From assembly GCF_030409795.1 (NCBI RefSeq), contig NZ_JAUFQN010000019.1:1426001-1490000 (forward strand): a stretch of 64,000 nucleotides of DNA, given 5' to 3'. The DNA is from Flavobacterium paronense (GTDB taxonomy: Bacteria; Bacteroidota; Bacteroidia; Flavobacteriales; Flavobacteriaceae). The notes beneath the pieces are model-generated. The model did no database searches. It was given only the letters and a program-made list of their open reading frames with translations, and was not told the DNA's origin. This document shows, one piece after another, positions 27,823 to 36,056 of this stretch (its first letter is position 1; the number at the start of each line of letters is the position of its first letter). The position numbers and the translations under genes were made by a program.

Positions 27823-29109
27823 CTATTGCAATGGATGCTTTTCTAATACTTCGTTTTTAAGTTGTTCTGCTTTTGGGTCGGGTTTTGGAATGGCAGGCGT
27901 TTCAATATTTCCATAATCAAATTTCCTGACAAAGATTTTTGAACCATTATCATCGCCGTAGTCCTCTTCATATTTGATATAAGGATATTTCTGTAGGGAC
28001 TTTTTATAATTCCAGTTGCCTTTGGTATCATATTCATAGGCATTTGTAGTTACATCATAATCCTCTTTTTTACCTGAATAAATTGTATGCTCCTCTTTGA
28101 TTACATCATTTTGCTTATTGTAAGTGTAAACGTAGGTTTCCTGAAGGCCGCTTTTCTTAGCAGGATAAGTTGATGCAACTCTTTGCTCATTATTGGAATT
28201 GGCGGTAGAAACGGATTTAATGTGATTATTTCCGGCATATTCCTTAATCACTTTATATTCCAAATTATATTTAACCATGTTTTCAATTCTTTTGGCTACG
28301 ATTTCCTTTCCTTCAGCATTGTATTCATAAAGATTGGTTAGGGTTTCATTTGGGCTAAAGGACATATACATTTTCTCTTCTGAAACTAAATAGCTGTTGT
28401 TTACCCCAACATGCTTGTACTCTTTAAAATGGCTTGCCTCTTTACCCGATAAAGGGTTATAGTCCTCAGTTTTTTCGGAAAGGATTCTTCCTGCATTGTC
28501 AAATTTCTTTACAACATTCAGTTTATGAAAAGTGCTCCATTCTTCAATGCCCTTAATGGTAACGGTTATTCCTGTTTTATCTTTTGAATAATAGTACTCT
28601 TTGTAATGCTCAAATTTGTAGGTTCCATCGGCATTGATTCGGTAGCTAAGAAAAGACTTCAGGTTGCCATAGTTATCATAATGAAATCTATGATAAGTTG
28701 AGCTTTCATCCTTTCTTTTCGACACCAGCTGCCTAAGTACTAGATTGTTTTTATCGTCGTAGAAATATTCGTCCTTCGACTTATAGCTTTCCATTTTTTG
28801 TATTAGGTTATTTTTGGTAAATGCTACATCATACTCCAAATAAAGCGTATCTTTTCCCCTAATGATAAAATCTTCGCCATAAGCGTAAGTGGAATAGGTT
28901 TTATAGCCACTTGCAGGGATTTTCATCTTAATCTCAATATTAAATAATTCAAGGGATTTAAAATACGTTGGCTCCGCAAAGCTATCCACCGCAATTGGGT
29001 CAAGGAGTTTTTCAGTAAGTTCCTGTGAAAATTTGTTTTCCTGATTATTCCCTTTTTTAAAAAAGACAACAACAAAGAATAGACTTATAATCCAGCAATA
29101 ATATCTCAT
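27823..29109 (-). CDS. exported YD-repeat-like protein
   Basis: The 428 residues have an N-terminal hydrophobic segment (about 4-16) that may be a signal or anchor. The body contains repeated YD-type units: FHYDNYGNLKSF, KKFDNAGRILSEK, YEYNAEGKEIVAK, YTYNKQNDVIKEE and YEYDTKGNWNYKK. These are spaced about 40-80 residues apart, as in RHS/YD beta-wound proteins, but there are too few for a full RHS toxin shell and there is no toxin tip. It is probably a secreted or periplasmic structural protein. No partner is adjacent; it is divergent from the DUF3810 gene. Confidence 0.65.
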   Translation of the reverse strand: MRYYCWIISLFFVVVFFKKGNNQENKFSQELTEKLLDPIAVDSFAEPTYFKSLELFNIEIKMKIPASGYKTYSTYAYGEDFIIRGKDTLYLEYDVAFTKNNLIQKMESYKSKDEYFYDDKNNLVLRQLVSKRKDESSTYHRFHYDNYGNLKSFLSYRINADGTYKFEHYKEYYYSKDKTGITVTIKGIEEWSTFHKLNVVKKFDNAGRILSEKTEDYNPLSGKEASHFKEYKHVGVNNSYLVSEEKMYMSFSPNETLTNLYEYNAEGKEIVAKRIENMVKYNLEYKVIKEYAGNNHIKSVSTANSNNEQRVASTYPAKKSGLQETYVYTYNKQNDVIKEEHTIYSGKKEDYDVTTNAYEYDTKGNWNYKKSLQKYPYIKYEEDYGDDNGSKIFVRKFDYGNIETPAIPKPDPKAEQLKNEVLEKHPLQ

Positions 29110-29129
29110 AAAAGTTTAATAAAGGATTC

Positions 29130-29137
29130 CAAAGATA
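29130..29137 (-). promoter_or_regulatory. -7 box for the YD-repeat gene
   Basis: TATCTTTG on the - strand, 20 bases before the ATG, matches TANNTTTG; it is divergent with the box at 29177. Confidence 0.45.
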
Positions 29138-29176
29138 ACAATTTATGAAATTTTATACATGGATAAATTAAATCCG

Positions 29177-29184
29177 TAATTTTG
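29177..29184 (+). promoter_or_regulatory. -7 box for the DUF3810 gene
   Basis: TAATTTTG matches TANNTTTG nine bases before the ATG, implying a very short leader. Confidence 0.45.
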
Positions 29185-29193
29185 CCTTGAGCC

Positions 29194-30264
29194 ATGCCAA
29201 TACAACGCAAATACATACTTCCGCTTTTCCTATTAATCCAAATCATTCTGATTAAGGTTTTGGCCTACTGTCCCGAAATCATAGAACGTTATTATAGCAA
29301 CGGATTATATGTCTTTACTTCAAGATTTGAGCGCACTGTTTTAGGCAGCCTTCCATTTTCTTTTGGCGATATTCTGTATGGAATTCTAATTGTTTATTTG
29401 CTAATTTCAATCTGGAAAACCAGAAAAACATGGCGAAAACAGTGGAAAGACAATCTGTTAAAAGTTGTAAGCGGACTCTCTGTTTTCTATTTCCTATTTC
29501 ATCTGCTATGGGCATTGAATTATTATCGCTTACCGCTTTTTGAAAAAATGAATATTCAAAGAGAATACAGCAATGAAGATTTGTATGCGTTTACTGAAAA
29601 GCTGATTGCCAAAACAAACGATGTACAATTTGCCATTACACACAACAAAAATCAAAAAGTAAGCAATCCGTATTCACAGGATCGTATTTTCAGCATGACG
29701 CAAAATGGTTATGATAACTTGGCAAAGCAATATCCGTTTTTTAAATATGAAATTCCAAGCAGAAAGAAATCACTGTTCAGTTTACCTTTAACTTATATGG
29801 GTTTTGGCGGTTATTTGAATCCGTTTAGCAATGAATCTCAGGTAAATTACATGTTGCCAATGTACAGTTTTCCAAATGTAGTTACGCACGAAATGGCACA
29901 TCAAATTGGTTTTGCCAGTGAGAGCGAATGCAATTTCATTGGTTTTATGGCTTGCATCAAAAACGATGATTTGTATTTTCAATATGCCGCTTATTCAGTA
30001 GCGTTACGTTATTGTTTAGAGAATGTGCTTATGAAAGATGAAGCCAAATTTAAAGCACTAAAACCTACTATAAATCGAGGTATTATTGAAAACTTTAAAG
30101 AAGGTGAACTTTTTTGGAAACAATACGACACGTTTATTGACAAAGGATTTCACGCCTTTTATGACCAGTTTCTAAAAGCAAACCAACAAAAAGATGGTTT
30201 GGAAAGTTATAGCAAGTTTGTGGATTTGTTGATTAATTATTACAAGGGAAAAGAACTAAGGTAA
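29194..30264 (+). CDS. DUF3810 membrane-anchored putative zinc metalloprotease
   Basis: The 356 residues have membrane helices near 8-26, 58-76 and 92-110. A large soluble domain then contains a zincin motif, H232-E-M-A-H236, in VVTHEMAHQIGF, followed by SESECNFIGF with a downstream Glu that could be the third zinc ligand. This architecture matches DUF3810, a Bacteroidota family. Hydrolysis of peptides at the cell envelope is inferred from the motif; no substrate is known. It is monocistronic, followed by a GC-rich inverted repeat. Confidence 0.85.
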   Translation: MPIQRKYILPLFLLIQIILIKVLAYCPEIIERYYSNGLYVFTSRFERTVLGSLPFSFGDILYGILIVYLLISIWKTRKTWRKQWKDNLLKVVSGLSVFYFLFHLLWALNYYRLPLFEKMNIQREYSNEDLYAFTEKLIAKTNDVQFAITHNKNQKVSNPYSQDRIFSMTQNGYDNLAKQYPFFKYEIPSRKKSLFSLPLTYMGFGGYLNPFSNESQVNYMLPMYSFPNVVTHEMAHQIGFASESECNFIGFMACIKNDDLYFQYAAYSVALRYCLENVLMKDEAKFKALKPTINRGIIENFKEGELFWKQYDTFIDKGFHAFYDQFLKANQQKDGLESYSKFVDLLINYYKGKELR

Positions 30265-30270
30265 TTCTTT

Positions 30271-30334
30271 GTCATTCCCGCGTAGGCGGGAATCCATCTC
30301 TTTAAGTTGTAGTTTCCCGCCTACGCGGGAATGA
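30271..30334. repeat. paired GC-rich palindromic repeat
   Basis: Two 22-bp arms (30271-30292 and 30313-30334) are perfect reverse complements separated by 20 bp. Each arm is also a small hairpin, TTCCCGC-GTAG-GCGGGAA. The GC content contrasts sharply with the flanks. It resembles REP-like elements containing CATTCCCGCG, known from many genomes, and could also end transcription from both sides. Confidence 0.75.
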
Positions 30335-30343
30335 CAGTGCTGA

Positions 30344-30880
30344 CTACTTCACGTTCTGCTTAAAGTAAACTTCCGTTGCACCTAGCCCATACTTTTGATA
30401 ATTAGCATCTTGGAAAATAATATTATCATAGCGTCCTAACAAGAAATCGAGATCCGATTTCAATACACCTTCTCCAACACCGTGTATGAAAACAATCTTT
30501 GGAATTCGGTTTCGAATAGCAAATTCGATATGGCGTTTCGCGGTTTCCATTTGTAATGTTAGGATATCAAAGTTGTTCATGCCTTTATAACTTCTGACCA
30601 ACTTTTCGATATGCAAATCAAATTCCGGTGGTGGAATTTCTTTTTTATTTTTTTTCTCTTTGTTGCTATAGTTTGGTTTGGCAACTTCCTTTTCGCTAAT
30701 TACCTGACTTTTATTAAAGTTGAATTTCATAGCACTTTCAATCTTGATTAACTCGTTGCTTTTAAAGGTCAGATTAAAACCATCGGTAGTTTCAATGGTT
30801 ACTTCCGTGCCTTTCACTTCAACAACAACGCCATCAATAGCATCATCTAAAACCGAAACTTTATCACCTTTATTCAGCAT
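30344..30880 (-). CDS. Smr-domain protein (MutS2 C-terminal-like)
   Basis: From the ATG at 30880 the protein has 178 residues. An N-terminal strand-rich KOW/SH3-like part (NKGDKVSVLDDAIDGVVVEV) is followed by a Lys-rich linker. The Smr domain (about 92-178) has the signature FIHGVGEGVLKSDLDFLL, a nicking or RNA-cleaving fold seen at the MutS2 C-terminus, where it can act in rescue of collided ribosomes. The stand-alone form is common in Bacteroidota. Its start overlaps the 3' end of the small upstream gene by 11 bases, so the two are probably translationally coupled. Confidence 0.85.
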   Translation of the reverse strand: MLNKGDKVSVLDDAIDGVVVEVKGTEVTIETTDGFNLTFKSNELIKIESAMKFNFNKSQVISEKEVAKPNYSNKEKKNKKEIPPPEFDLHIEKLVRSYKGMNNFDILTLQMETAKRHIEFAIRNRIPKIVFIHGVGEGVLKSDLDFLLGRYDNIIFQDANYQKYGLGATEVYFKQNVK

Positions 30881-31058
30881 CTTCTTCCTCCTGTTCTTCT
30901 TGATTTTTACTTGGTGTTTTAGCACTTAATTTCATAATGCCATACATAAATACTACAATAGTAATACATAAAACATAAACGTTAGGTTTGGCTTTTGATT
31001 GTTCATATAATCCAACAATAATAGCCACAACTGTAAAAGGTATTACTAATTTTTTCAT
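30870..31058 (-). CDS. small membrane protein (62 residues)
   Basis: Two hydrophobic segments (about 4-18 and 27-46) with a Lys loop, then a polar tail ending QEEQEEEDAE. It overlaps the Smr gene by 11 bases, with the stop codon inside the Smr coding sequence. No family is recognised. The tight overlap suggests a functional pair. A 16-bp palindrome lies 19 bases upstream of its start. Confidence 0.65.
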   Translation of the reverse strand: MKKLVIPFTVVAIIVGLYEQSKAKPNVYVLCITIVVFMYGIMKLSAKTPSKNQEEQEEEDAE

Positions 31059-31076
31059 ATTTACTGCGTCAATTCA

Positions 31077-31092
31077 CCTTGCATATGCAAGG
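31077..31092. promoter_or_regulatory. 16-bp palindrome upstream of the small membrane gene
   Basis: CCTTGCATATGCAAGG is a perfect palindrome 19 bases upstream of the start at 31058 on the - strand; it could be an operator for a dimeric regulator. Confidence 0.3.
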
Positions 31093-31154
31093 CTCGTGTC
31101 AAAAATAAAAAAACCCGAGGCTCTGCAGACTCGAATTTTAGTTAGGCATCCCAG

Positions 31155-31184
31155 CCGAATTGTATGGAGCGTTAGCGGAATAAA
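31155..31184 (+). repeat. dispersed 30-bp repeat, copy A
   Basis: The core starts CCGAATTGTATGGAGCG and ends AGCGGAATAAA. Near-identical copies are at 38510-38537 (reverse) and 51333-51363 (forward). All are intergenic. Confidence 0.7.
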
Positions 31185-31206
31185 ACCAGCCAAAGTAGCT
31201 GGTTTT
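31182..31206 (-). terminator. terminator of the DUF5362-like gene
   Basis: Perfect 9-bp stem AAAACCAGC / GCTGGTTTT with a 7-base loop, 22 bases past the stop codon at 31229. It abuts repeat copy A. Confidence 0.75.
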
Positions 31207-31228
31207 AGATAAGTATATTTTATTACTA

Positions 31229-31693
31229 TTAATTCATTCCTCCGGTTGCCATTTTGGCTGCAAAAACAATAACTCCAATAATAATTACAATGTATAATGA
31301 AATAATAACAATAGCTGTAATTCCTAAAAATTTATGATGCGATTTTAAATTAACTAAAGCATCAGAAAGCACATCGCTATTACTTGATTCTAAAGCTCGT
31401 TTTGTGCCAGTAGCATATTTGTATAAATAATAAATTGGAAAAAAATACAATACTGCAATTACAATATATATAATTCCAAAATAGGCTTTAATTGCTCCTA
31501 AAGGATTCATGCCGCCACCAAAAGCAGGATTTTCCGGTATTGCAGACATGACAACCGACATGAACAAGCCTCCCATAATCATAAAAGCAATTCCAATAAA
31601 TCCTAGGATTGATAAAAACATACACCATTTGGCGCTTTCTCTTAAAGCGGCTACCGCTTGCTCGTTTAATACTAAATTGTTTTGGTTTTCCAT
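31229..31693 (-). CDS. DUF5362-like four-helix membrane protein
   Basis: A 154-residue protein with membrane segments at about 25-48, 70-92 and 120-145, and a glycine/methionine-rich loop (PAFGGGMNP). The pattern matches DUF5362, a Bacteroidota family of unknown function. A soluble N-terminus (about 1-20) and a polar stretch ESSNSDVLSDALVNLKSHHK precede the last helix. It is monocistronic with a clear terminator downstream. Confidence 0.75.
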   Translation of the reverse strand: MENQNNLVLNEQAVAALRESAKWCMFLSILGFIGIAFMIMGGLFMSVVMSAIPENPAFGGGMNPLGAIKAYFGIIYIVIAVLYFFPIYYLYKYATGTKRALESSNSDVLSDALVNLKSHHKFLGITAIVIISLYIVIIIGVIVFAAKMATGGMN

Positions 31694-31734
31694 AATTAAT
31701 AGGTTTTAGGTTGGTTATAATTGTTTTAGTTTTT

Positions 31735-31773
31735 ACGAGCTAAAGCTCGTGTACCTGAAGCCCACCGGGCTTC
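31735..31773. repeat. two adjacent perfect hairpins
   Basis: ACGAGCT-AA-AGCTCGT (31735-31750) and GAAGCCC-ACC-GGGCTTC (31757-31773) lie between rocD and the DUF5362-like gene. They may be transcription or RNA-processing signals. Confidence 0.45.
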
Positions 31774-31814
31774 CTCCTCTTAATATCAAAGGTTGGTTAT
31801 AAAAGTTTGTCTAC

Positions 31815-33095
31815 TTACTTTTCAAATTGCTTTAACGTCTTGATGATAATCGAAATACAATCTAATAATTGTTCCTCATTCATTACTAATGGTGGAGCAA
31901 AACGAATAATATTGCCGTGTGTTGGTTTGGCTAATAAACCATTGTCTGCGAGCTTCATACAAATATTCCAGGCTGTGTCGCTTTCTTCAGTATCGTTGAT
32001 GACCACAGCATTCAGTAATCCTTTACCTCGAACAAGTTTTGCAATGTTTGAGGTTTCAATATACTTTCCGATTTCTGCTCTAAAAATCTTTCCTAATTTT
32101 CTGGCGTTTTGAGATAAATTTTCATCGGTAACAACATCTAATGCTGCCATAGCTACTGCAGCTGCCACTGGATTTCCTCCAAAAGTAGAACCGTGTTGTC
32201 CAGGCTTGATAACATTCATAATATCATCATTTGCTAAAACAGCAGAAACCGGGTAAGCGCCACCTGAAATAGCTTTTCCTAAAATCAAAATATCTGGTGT
32301 TACATAAGTTGCTTGCTTTTCGCATTTATTTTCACATGAACAATTACCGCAAACGGCTAATAAAGAACCGGTACGGGCAATTCCGGTTTGCACTTCATCA
32401 GCAATAAATAAAACATTGTTTGCTTTGCATAATGCTTTGGCTTTTGCCAAATAATCTTCACTTGGCATATAAACTCCGGCTTCACCCTGAATTGGTTCTA
32501 CCAAGAAACCTGCAATGTTTTTTGATGAGGTAATGACACTTTCTAACGCATCAATATCATCGTAGGCAATTTTTATAAATCCTGCTGTATATGGACCAAA
32601 GTTTTTACGGGCATTTTCATCATTAGAAAAGGAAATGATAGTGGTTGTTCTTCCGTGAAAGTTTCCGTCACACACTATAATCTGTGCTTCATTTTCGTTG
32701 ATTCCTTTCTTTTCGTAGGCCCATTTTCTACACAGTTTTAAAGCCGTTTCTACCGCTTCGGCTCCTGTGTTCATTGGCAAAACCTTATCAAAACCAAAAT
32801 AGTTAGTGATGTATTCTTCGTAAACGCCTAACTTATCGTTATAAAAAGCTCTCGACGTAAGCGTCAATGTCTGCGCTTGTTCTACCATTGCTCGCACAAT
32901 TTTTGGATGACAATGACCTTGATTTACTGCTGAATACGCCGAAAGAAAATCGTAGTATTTTTTACCTTCAACATCCCAAACATAAACGCCTTCTCCTCTG
33001 TTAAGTACTACTGGTAAGGGATGATAATTGTGTGCGCCGTACTTGTTTTCTAAAGCAATTGCTTCGGCTGAACTCATTTTTTCTAAAACTGACAT
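31815..33095 (-). CDS. rocD: ornithine--oxo-acid aminotransferase
   Basis: Transfers the delta-amino group of ornithine to 2-oxoglutarate, giving glutamate semialdehyde, in arginine catabolism or proline synthesis. The 426-residue class III aminotransferase has [15 protein letters not shown] (about 109-123), [22 protein letters not shown] (about 231-243) and the PLP lysine in [10 protein letters not shown] (K274). An insertion holds four cysteines (C249-x2-C252-x-C254-x3-C258) a few residues before the PLP lysine, a place where typical OATs have none. Assignment is secure at the family level. Confidence 0.92.
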   Translation of the reverse strand: MSVLEKMSSAEAIALENKYGAHNYHPLPVVLNRGEGVYVWDVEGKKYYDFLSAYSAVNQGHCHPKIVRAMVEQAQTLTLTSRAFYNDKLGVYEEYITNYFGFDKVLPMNTGAEAVETALKLCRKWAYEKKGINENEAQIIVCDGNFHGRTTTIISFSNDENARKNFGPYTAGFIKIAYDDIDALESVITSSKNIAGFLVEPIQGEAGVYMPSEDYLAKAKALCKANNVLFIADEVQTGIARTGSLLAVCGNCSCENKCEKQATYVTPDILILGKAISGGAYPVSAVLANDDIMNVIKPGQHGSTFGGNPVAAAVAMAALDVVTDENLSQNARKLGKIFRAEIGKYIETSNIAKLVRGKGLLNAVVINDTEESDTAWNICMKLADNGLLAKPTHGNIIRFAPPLVMNEEQLLDCISIIIKTLKQFEK

Positions 33096-33172
33096 TTTTT
33101 TTATTTTAAATTCTTTAATATCAATTCCTTCTTTATTGGAGAGAAATCATCCATATCTTCAACAAAAGTATA

Positions 33173-33272
33173 ATTTAATTATGAATTATAAGTTATGAAT
33201 TATGAGTTCCTAGTTTTTAACAACCCCTAACTCACAACCCATAACCCATAACTCATAACTTATAACTCATAA
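33173..33272. repeat. AT-rich imperfect inverted repeat
   Basis: The left half is rich in GAATTATAAGTTATGAATT and the right half in ACTCATAACTTATAACTC, which pair imperfectly around CCTAGTTTTTAAC. The right side also repeats CATAACYC. It is intergenic between rocD and the Nramp gene. Confidence 0.5.
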
Positions 33273-33278
33273 TCCTTT

Positions 33279-34535
33279 TCATCCTACAAACTGCAAATAC
33301 AACAACGCTCCTCCTGCTAAAGTCATAATGAATAAGGCTATGAACCCTAAAATATTAGCTAATCTGCTGTTCGTGAAATTACCCATTACGGCTTTGTTAT
33401 TGGAAATATGAAGGATGATGGCTATTAATACAGGAGCTGTTAGACCGTATAATATAGCGGTATAAATCAAGGCTTTTACTGGAGAAATCCCAATGTAGTT
33501 TAAGGACAACCCTAATAGTAGCGAAATCGCAATTACAATATAAAAAGCTTTGGCTTCATGGAATTTCTTATCCAAGCCTTGCTCCCATCCAAAAGTCTCG
33601 GTGATGATATACGAAATGGAACCGCTTAAAACGGGAATGGCAATAAGTCCAGTCCCAATTACTCCCGTAGCAAACAACAAATAAGCAAAGTTACCTGCTA
33701 AGGGTTTTAAAGCTGCTGCTGCCTGTTCAACGGTATCAATTTGATGAATACCTGCTTTGTATAATACTGTTCCGGTAGTTAGTATTATAAAATACATAAC
33801 AAAACCTGAAAACGACATTCCGAAATCGACATCTTGTTGCATTTCGTGAATGATTTTTTTATTAACCATCAAATGGCGTTTTTTATTTTTCATTTCTTCT
33901 ACTTCAACAGAAGCTTGCCAAAAGAAGAGATAAGGAGAAATAGTGGTTCCCAATATCCCGACTAAAATGGCTATAAAATCTTTGTCGAATTTTATAGTCG
34001 GAATAAAAGTAGCTTTGGCTATAGCAACAAAATCTTGCTTGTATAAAAAGGGGACGATAAAATAGACCAACATTACAATACACAAGTATTTCAGTACTGC
34101 CGCAATTTTTACATAGGGTAAGTAAATAATCAAACCCAATAAGAGTATCGTAAAAAAGACACTAAAGAAAGAAGCATCAATAGCCGGAAACAATAAATTT
34201 CCGACAGCTCCCATTCCGGCAATGTCAGCACCAATGTTCATTATAATAGCGGGAAAACTAAAAAGCAACATCAAATAGAGAATTGGTTTTGGATAATTGG
34301 TTTTCAAAGTACCTGTTAATCCTTGAGATGTTACTAAACCAATCTTAGCACACATTTGTTGAATAGCTGCCATCAGTGGAAATGCTACTATAGAAGTCCA
34401 AAGTGTAGAAAGACCATAAGCGGCTCCGGCTTGTGAATAAGTAGCAATTCCGGAAGGATCATCATCACTGGCGCCTGTTATTAGTCCCGGACCAAGTATT
34501 TTCCAAAAACGCTTTAACCTATTCGGACGATTCAT
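33279..34535 (-). CDS. Nramp-family metal transporter, divergent
   Basis: A 418-residue inner-membrane protein with about eleven helices, a divalent-metal transporter of the SLC11/Nramp fold. Helix 1 reads SDDDPSGIATYS (23-34) instead of the canonical DPGN. Helix 6 reads TTISPYLFFWQAS (about 203-215) where MntH-type proteins have a Met-Pro-His motif. Both are metal-binding sites, so ion selectivity is probably changed, as in the Nramp-related magnesium transporter group. It sits 22 bases after the broken DUF1697 gene on the same strand. Substrate is unproven; Mg2+ is one candidate. Confidence 0.85.
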   Translation of the reverse strand: MNRPNRLKRFWKILGPGLITGASDDDPSGIATYSQAGAAYGLSTLWTSIVAFPLMAAIQQMCAKIGLVTSQGLTGTLKTNYPKPILYLMLLFSFPAIIMNIGADIAGMGAVGNLLFPAIDASFFSVFFTILLLGLIIYLPYVKIAAVLKYLCIVMLVYFIVPFLYKQDFVAIAKATFIPTIKFDKDFIAILVGILGTTISPYLFFWQASVEVEEMKNKKRHLMVNKKIIHEMQQDVDFGMSFSGFVMYFIILTTGTVLYKAGIHQIDTVEQAAAALKPLAGNFAYLLFATGVIGTGLIAIPVLSGSISYIITETFGWEQGLDKKFHEAKAFYIVIAISLLLGLSLNYIGISPVKALIYTAILYGLTAPVLIAIILHISNNKAVMGNFTNSRLANILGFIALFIMTLAGGALLYLQFVG

Positions 34536-34557
34536 AAATGCTTTATTTAAGGCTAAT

Positions 34558-35111
34558 TTACAACAATTCTCGCTCTTGGAACATCTTTAGCAATGTATTT
34601 ACTGTGTTCCAATTGCGTGTGGTAGAAACAACATTCATGCTTTTTTCTATCCATTTATTGTCGAGTTTTGTTTTGGCTGGAGAGCTATCGTATTTTAAAT
34701 AAATACGTTTACCATCCAATTGAATTTCATCCGGATGGATAAAGTTTAAGTTAAGTTGGGTAATCATATTATTGGGTAATTCAGAAGAAATAAAGGAAAC
34801 ATATAATTTCTTTAAATCAACCCCTTCATCGTCCAGAAACCCGTTGCGTCTAAACACGCCTGCAAGTCTGCTGCACCAATCACAATTACGGGAACATCGT
34901 GCCCGAATTCCTTAAAGATTTCTTGTTTTATCAGAAAGCCAACTTTACTCGGATTTTCTTCCTCAGTATCTACAAACACATTCCCCGATTGGATGTACGT
35001 CACTACATTAGTAAAACCAATGCCTTCGAGTGCTTTTTTCAAAGCCACCATATTAATCATTTTATGTCCGGACACATTGATGCCGCGAAGTAGTGCTAAG
35101 TGGGTTGTCAT
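34558..35111 (-). pseudogene. DUF1697 gene broken by a frameshift
   Basis: Two overlapping frames on the - strand together match a DUF1697 protein of about 180 residues. The first (35111 down to about 34848) starts MTTHLALLRGINVSGHKMIN and carries VTYIQSGNVFVDT. The second continues from NGFLDDEGVDLKKLYVSFIS to the C-terminus at 34558. The switch occurs near 34844, in GACGCAACGGG. Adding one A there would restore LDANGFLDDEG, the expected family sequence. This is a single-base deletion, either a real loss or a sequencing error. DUF1697 has no established function. Confidence 0.85.
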
Positions 35112-35130
35112 CGAAACTATTATTTTTAAT

Positions 35131-35300
35131 TTATAATCCCGTAGGGATTTACTATCGGTAGAAAAATTGGCACCCTTTATTAAAAATTCCTTTAGGGATG
35201 ATATGTTTTTATTTTAAATATTCCGCAATTATAGCATCCCTAAAGGGATTTTGATTTTCGTTGGTTTATTTTCTACCCGGATAAAATCCCTAACGGGATT
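35131..35300. repeat. large imperfect inverted repeat of about 75-bp arms
   Basis: Four small palindromes lie at 35135-35149 (AATCCC-GTA-GGGATT), 35186-35199, 35236-35249 (ATCCCTAAAGGGAT) and 35285-35300 (AATCCC-TAAC-GGGATT). The left arm, read forward, matches the right arm read in reverse, including a shared GGTAGAAAA-type segment. It lies in a gene-free gap of about 330 bases (35112-35439). This could be a miniature non-autonomous element or a strong transcription barrier. Confidence 0.6.
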
Positions 35301-35344
35301 GAAAACTATATTTCTTCAAATATACTAAATTCTTGTAAAAAACT

Positions 35345-35377
35345 AGACCTGACAGGTTTTTGAAACCTGTCAGATCT
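35345..35377. repeat. ACCTGACAGG hairpin, copy 1
   Basis: 15-bp arms AGACCTGACAGGTTT / AAACCTGTCAGATCT with one mismatch and loop TTG. A second copy with perfect arms is at 50881-50915. Confidence 0.7.
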
Positions 35378-35439
35378 AAAAGCCTAAGCTTTGCAGTTGG
35401 TACAAACCGTTATAAGCGACTGTGATTTTATTTCTAAAC

Positions 35440-35955
35440 TTAATTACTTTTTTTATGTAATCTATTTAGAAAAAAAGGTGATAAACATAACAATAAGAAA
35501 CTAATAGAACTATGTATAAATCTTGTGTCAAAATTTGAAATTGCTTTTGCTTGAAAAGCGATTAATTGCTTTGTCTGAACTTCGGTCATATTATTTAAGT
35601 CTAAATCATTTATAAATGCATTTATTGGTAATTGTTCTCTTAATGTAAAATTTATGTCAATGGCAAACGCAATACATGCTAAGACTAAAAATAAAAATGT
35701 TAAACTTCGCCAGTTTTTTAAGAATAGTAGAATCGTAATAGCGAATATTATTCCCATTCCTGGTCCCATTATAGCCATCCTTTCATGCATAAAAGTTCCA
35801 TCAACTATTTTCCAATATTTTGCATATTCAATAGGGTTTAATTGCGTTTCAACAGGACAAATTTTATGATTGAAAAGCATGCCAGCATATAATCCTATAA
35901 GCACAAGAATAAAGTACAAAAATATCTTTTGAAGAGAAGAAAGAAATGTTGCCAT
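35440..35955 (-). CDS. four-helix membrane protein, DUF1772-like
   Basis: A 171-residue protein with hydrophobic segments at about 10-27, 65-80, 85-101 and 146-163. The layout, with NHKICPVETQLNPIEYAKYW after helix 1 and FTLREQLPINAFIND between helices, resembles DUF1772 (anthrone-oxygenase-like) membrane proteins, but the match is by pattern only. It is the first of several small single genes on the - strand. Confidence 0.55.
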   Translation of the reverse strand: MATFLSSLQKIFLYFILVLIGLYAGMLFNHKICPVETQLNPIEYAKYWKIVDGTFMHERMAIMGPGMGIIFAITILLFLKNWRSLTFLFLVLACIAFAIDINFTLREQLPINAFINDLDLNNMTEVQTKQLIAFQAKAISNFDTRFIHSSISFLLLCLSPFFLNRLHKKSN

Positions 35956-36056
35956 GATTTTAATTTTTAAAAGTGATTTTTTGTGTTTACAATTTTAAGA
36001 TTAATACTGCTTAGTGAGTTCGGTTCTATAATTGCCTTAAATGTTCCAGTTGCTTT

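Noticed and set aside
27823..29109. RHS-type polymorphic toxin
   Set aside because: Only about five YD-like units, no large cage and no variable toxin tip or immunity gene beside it.
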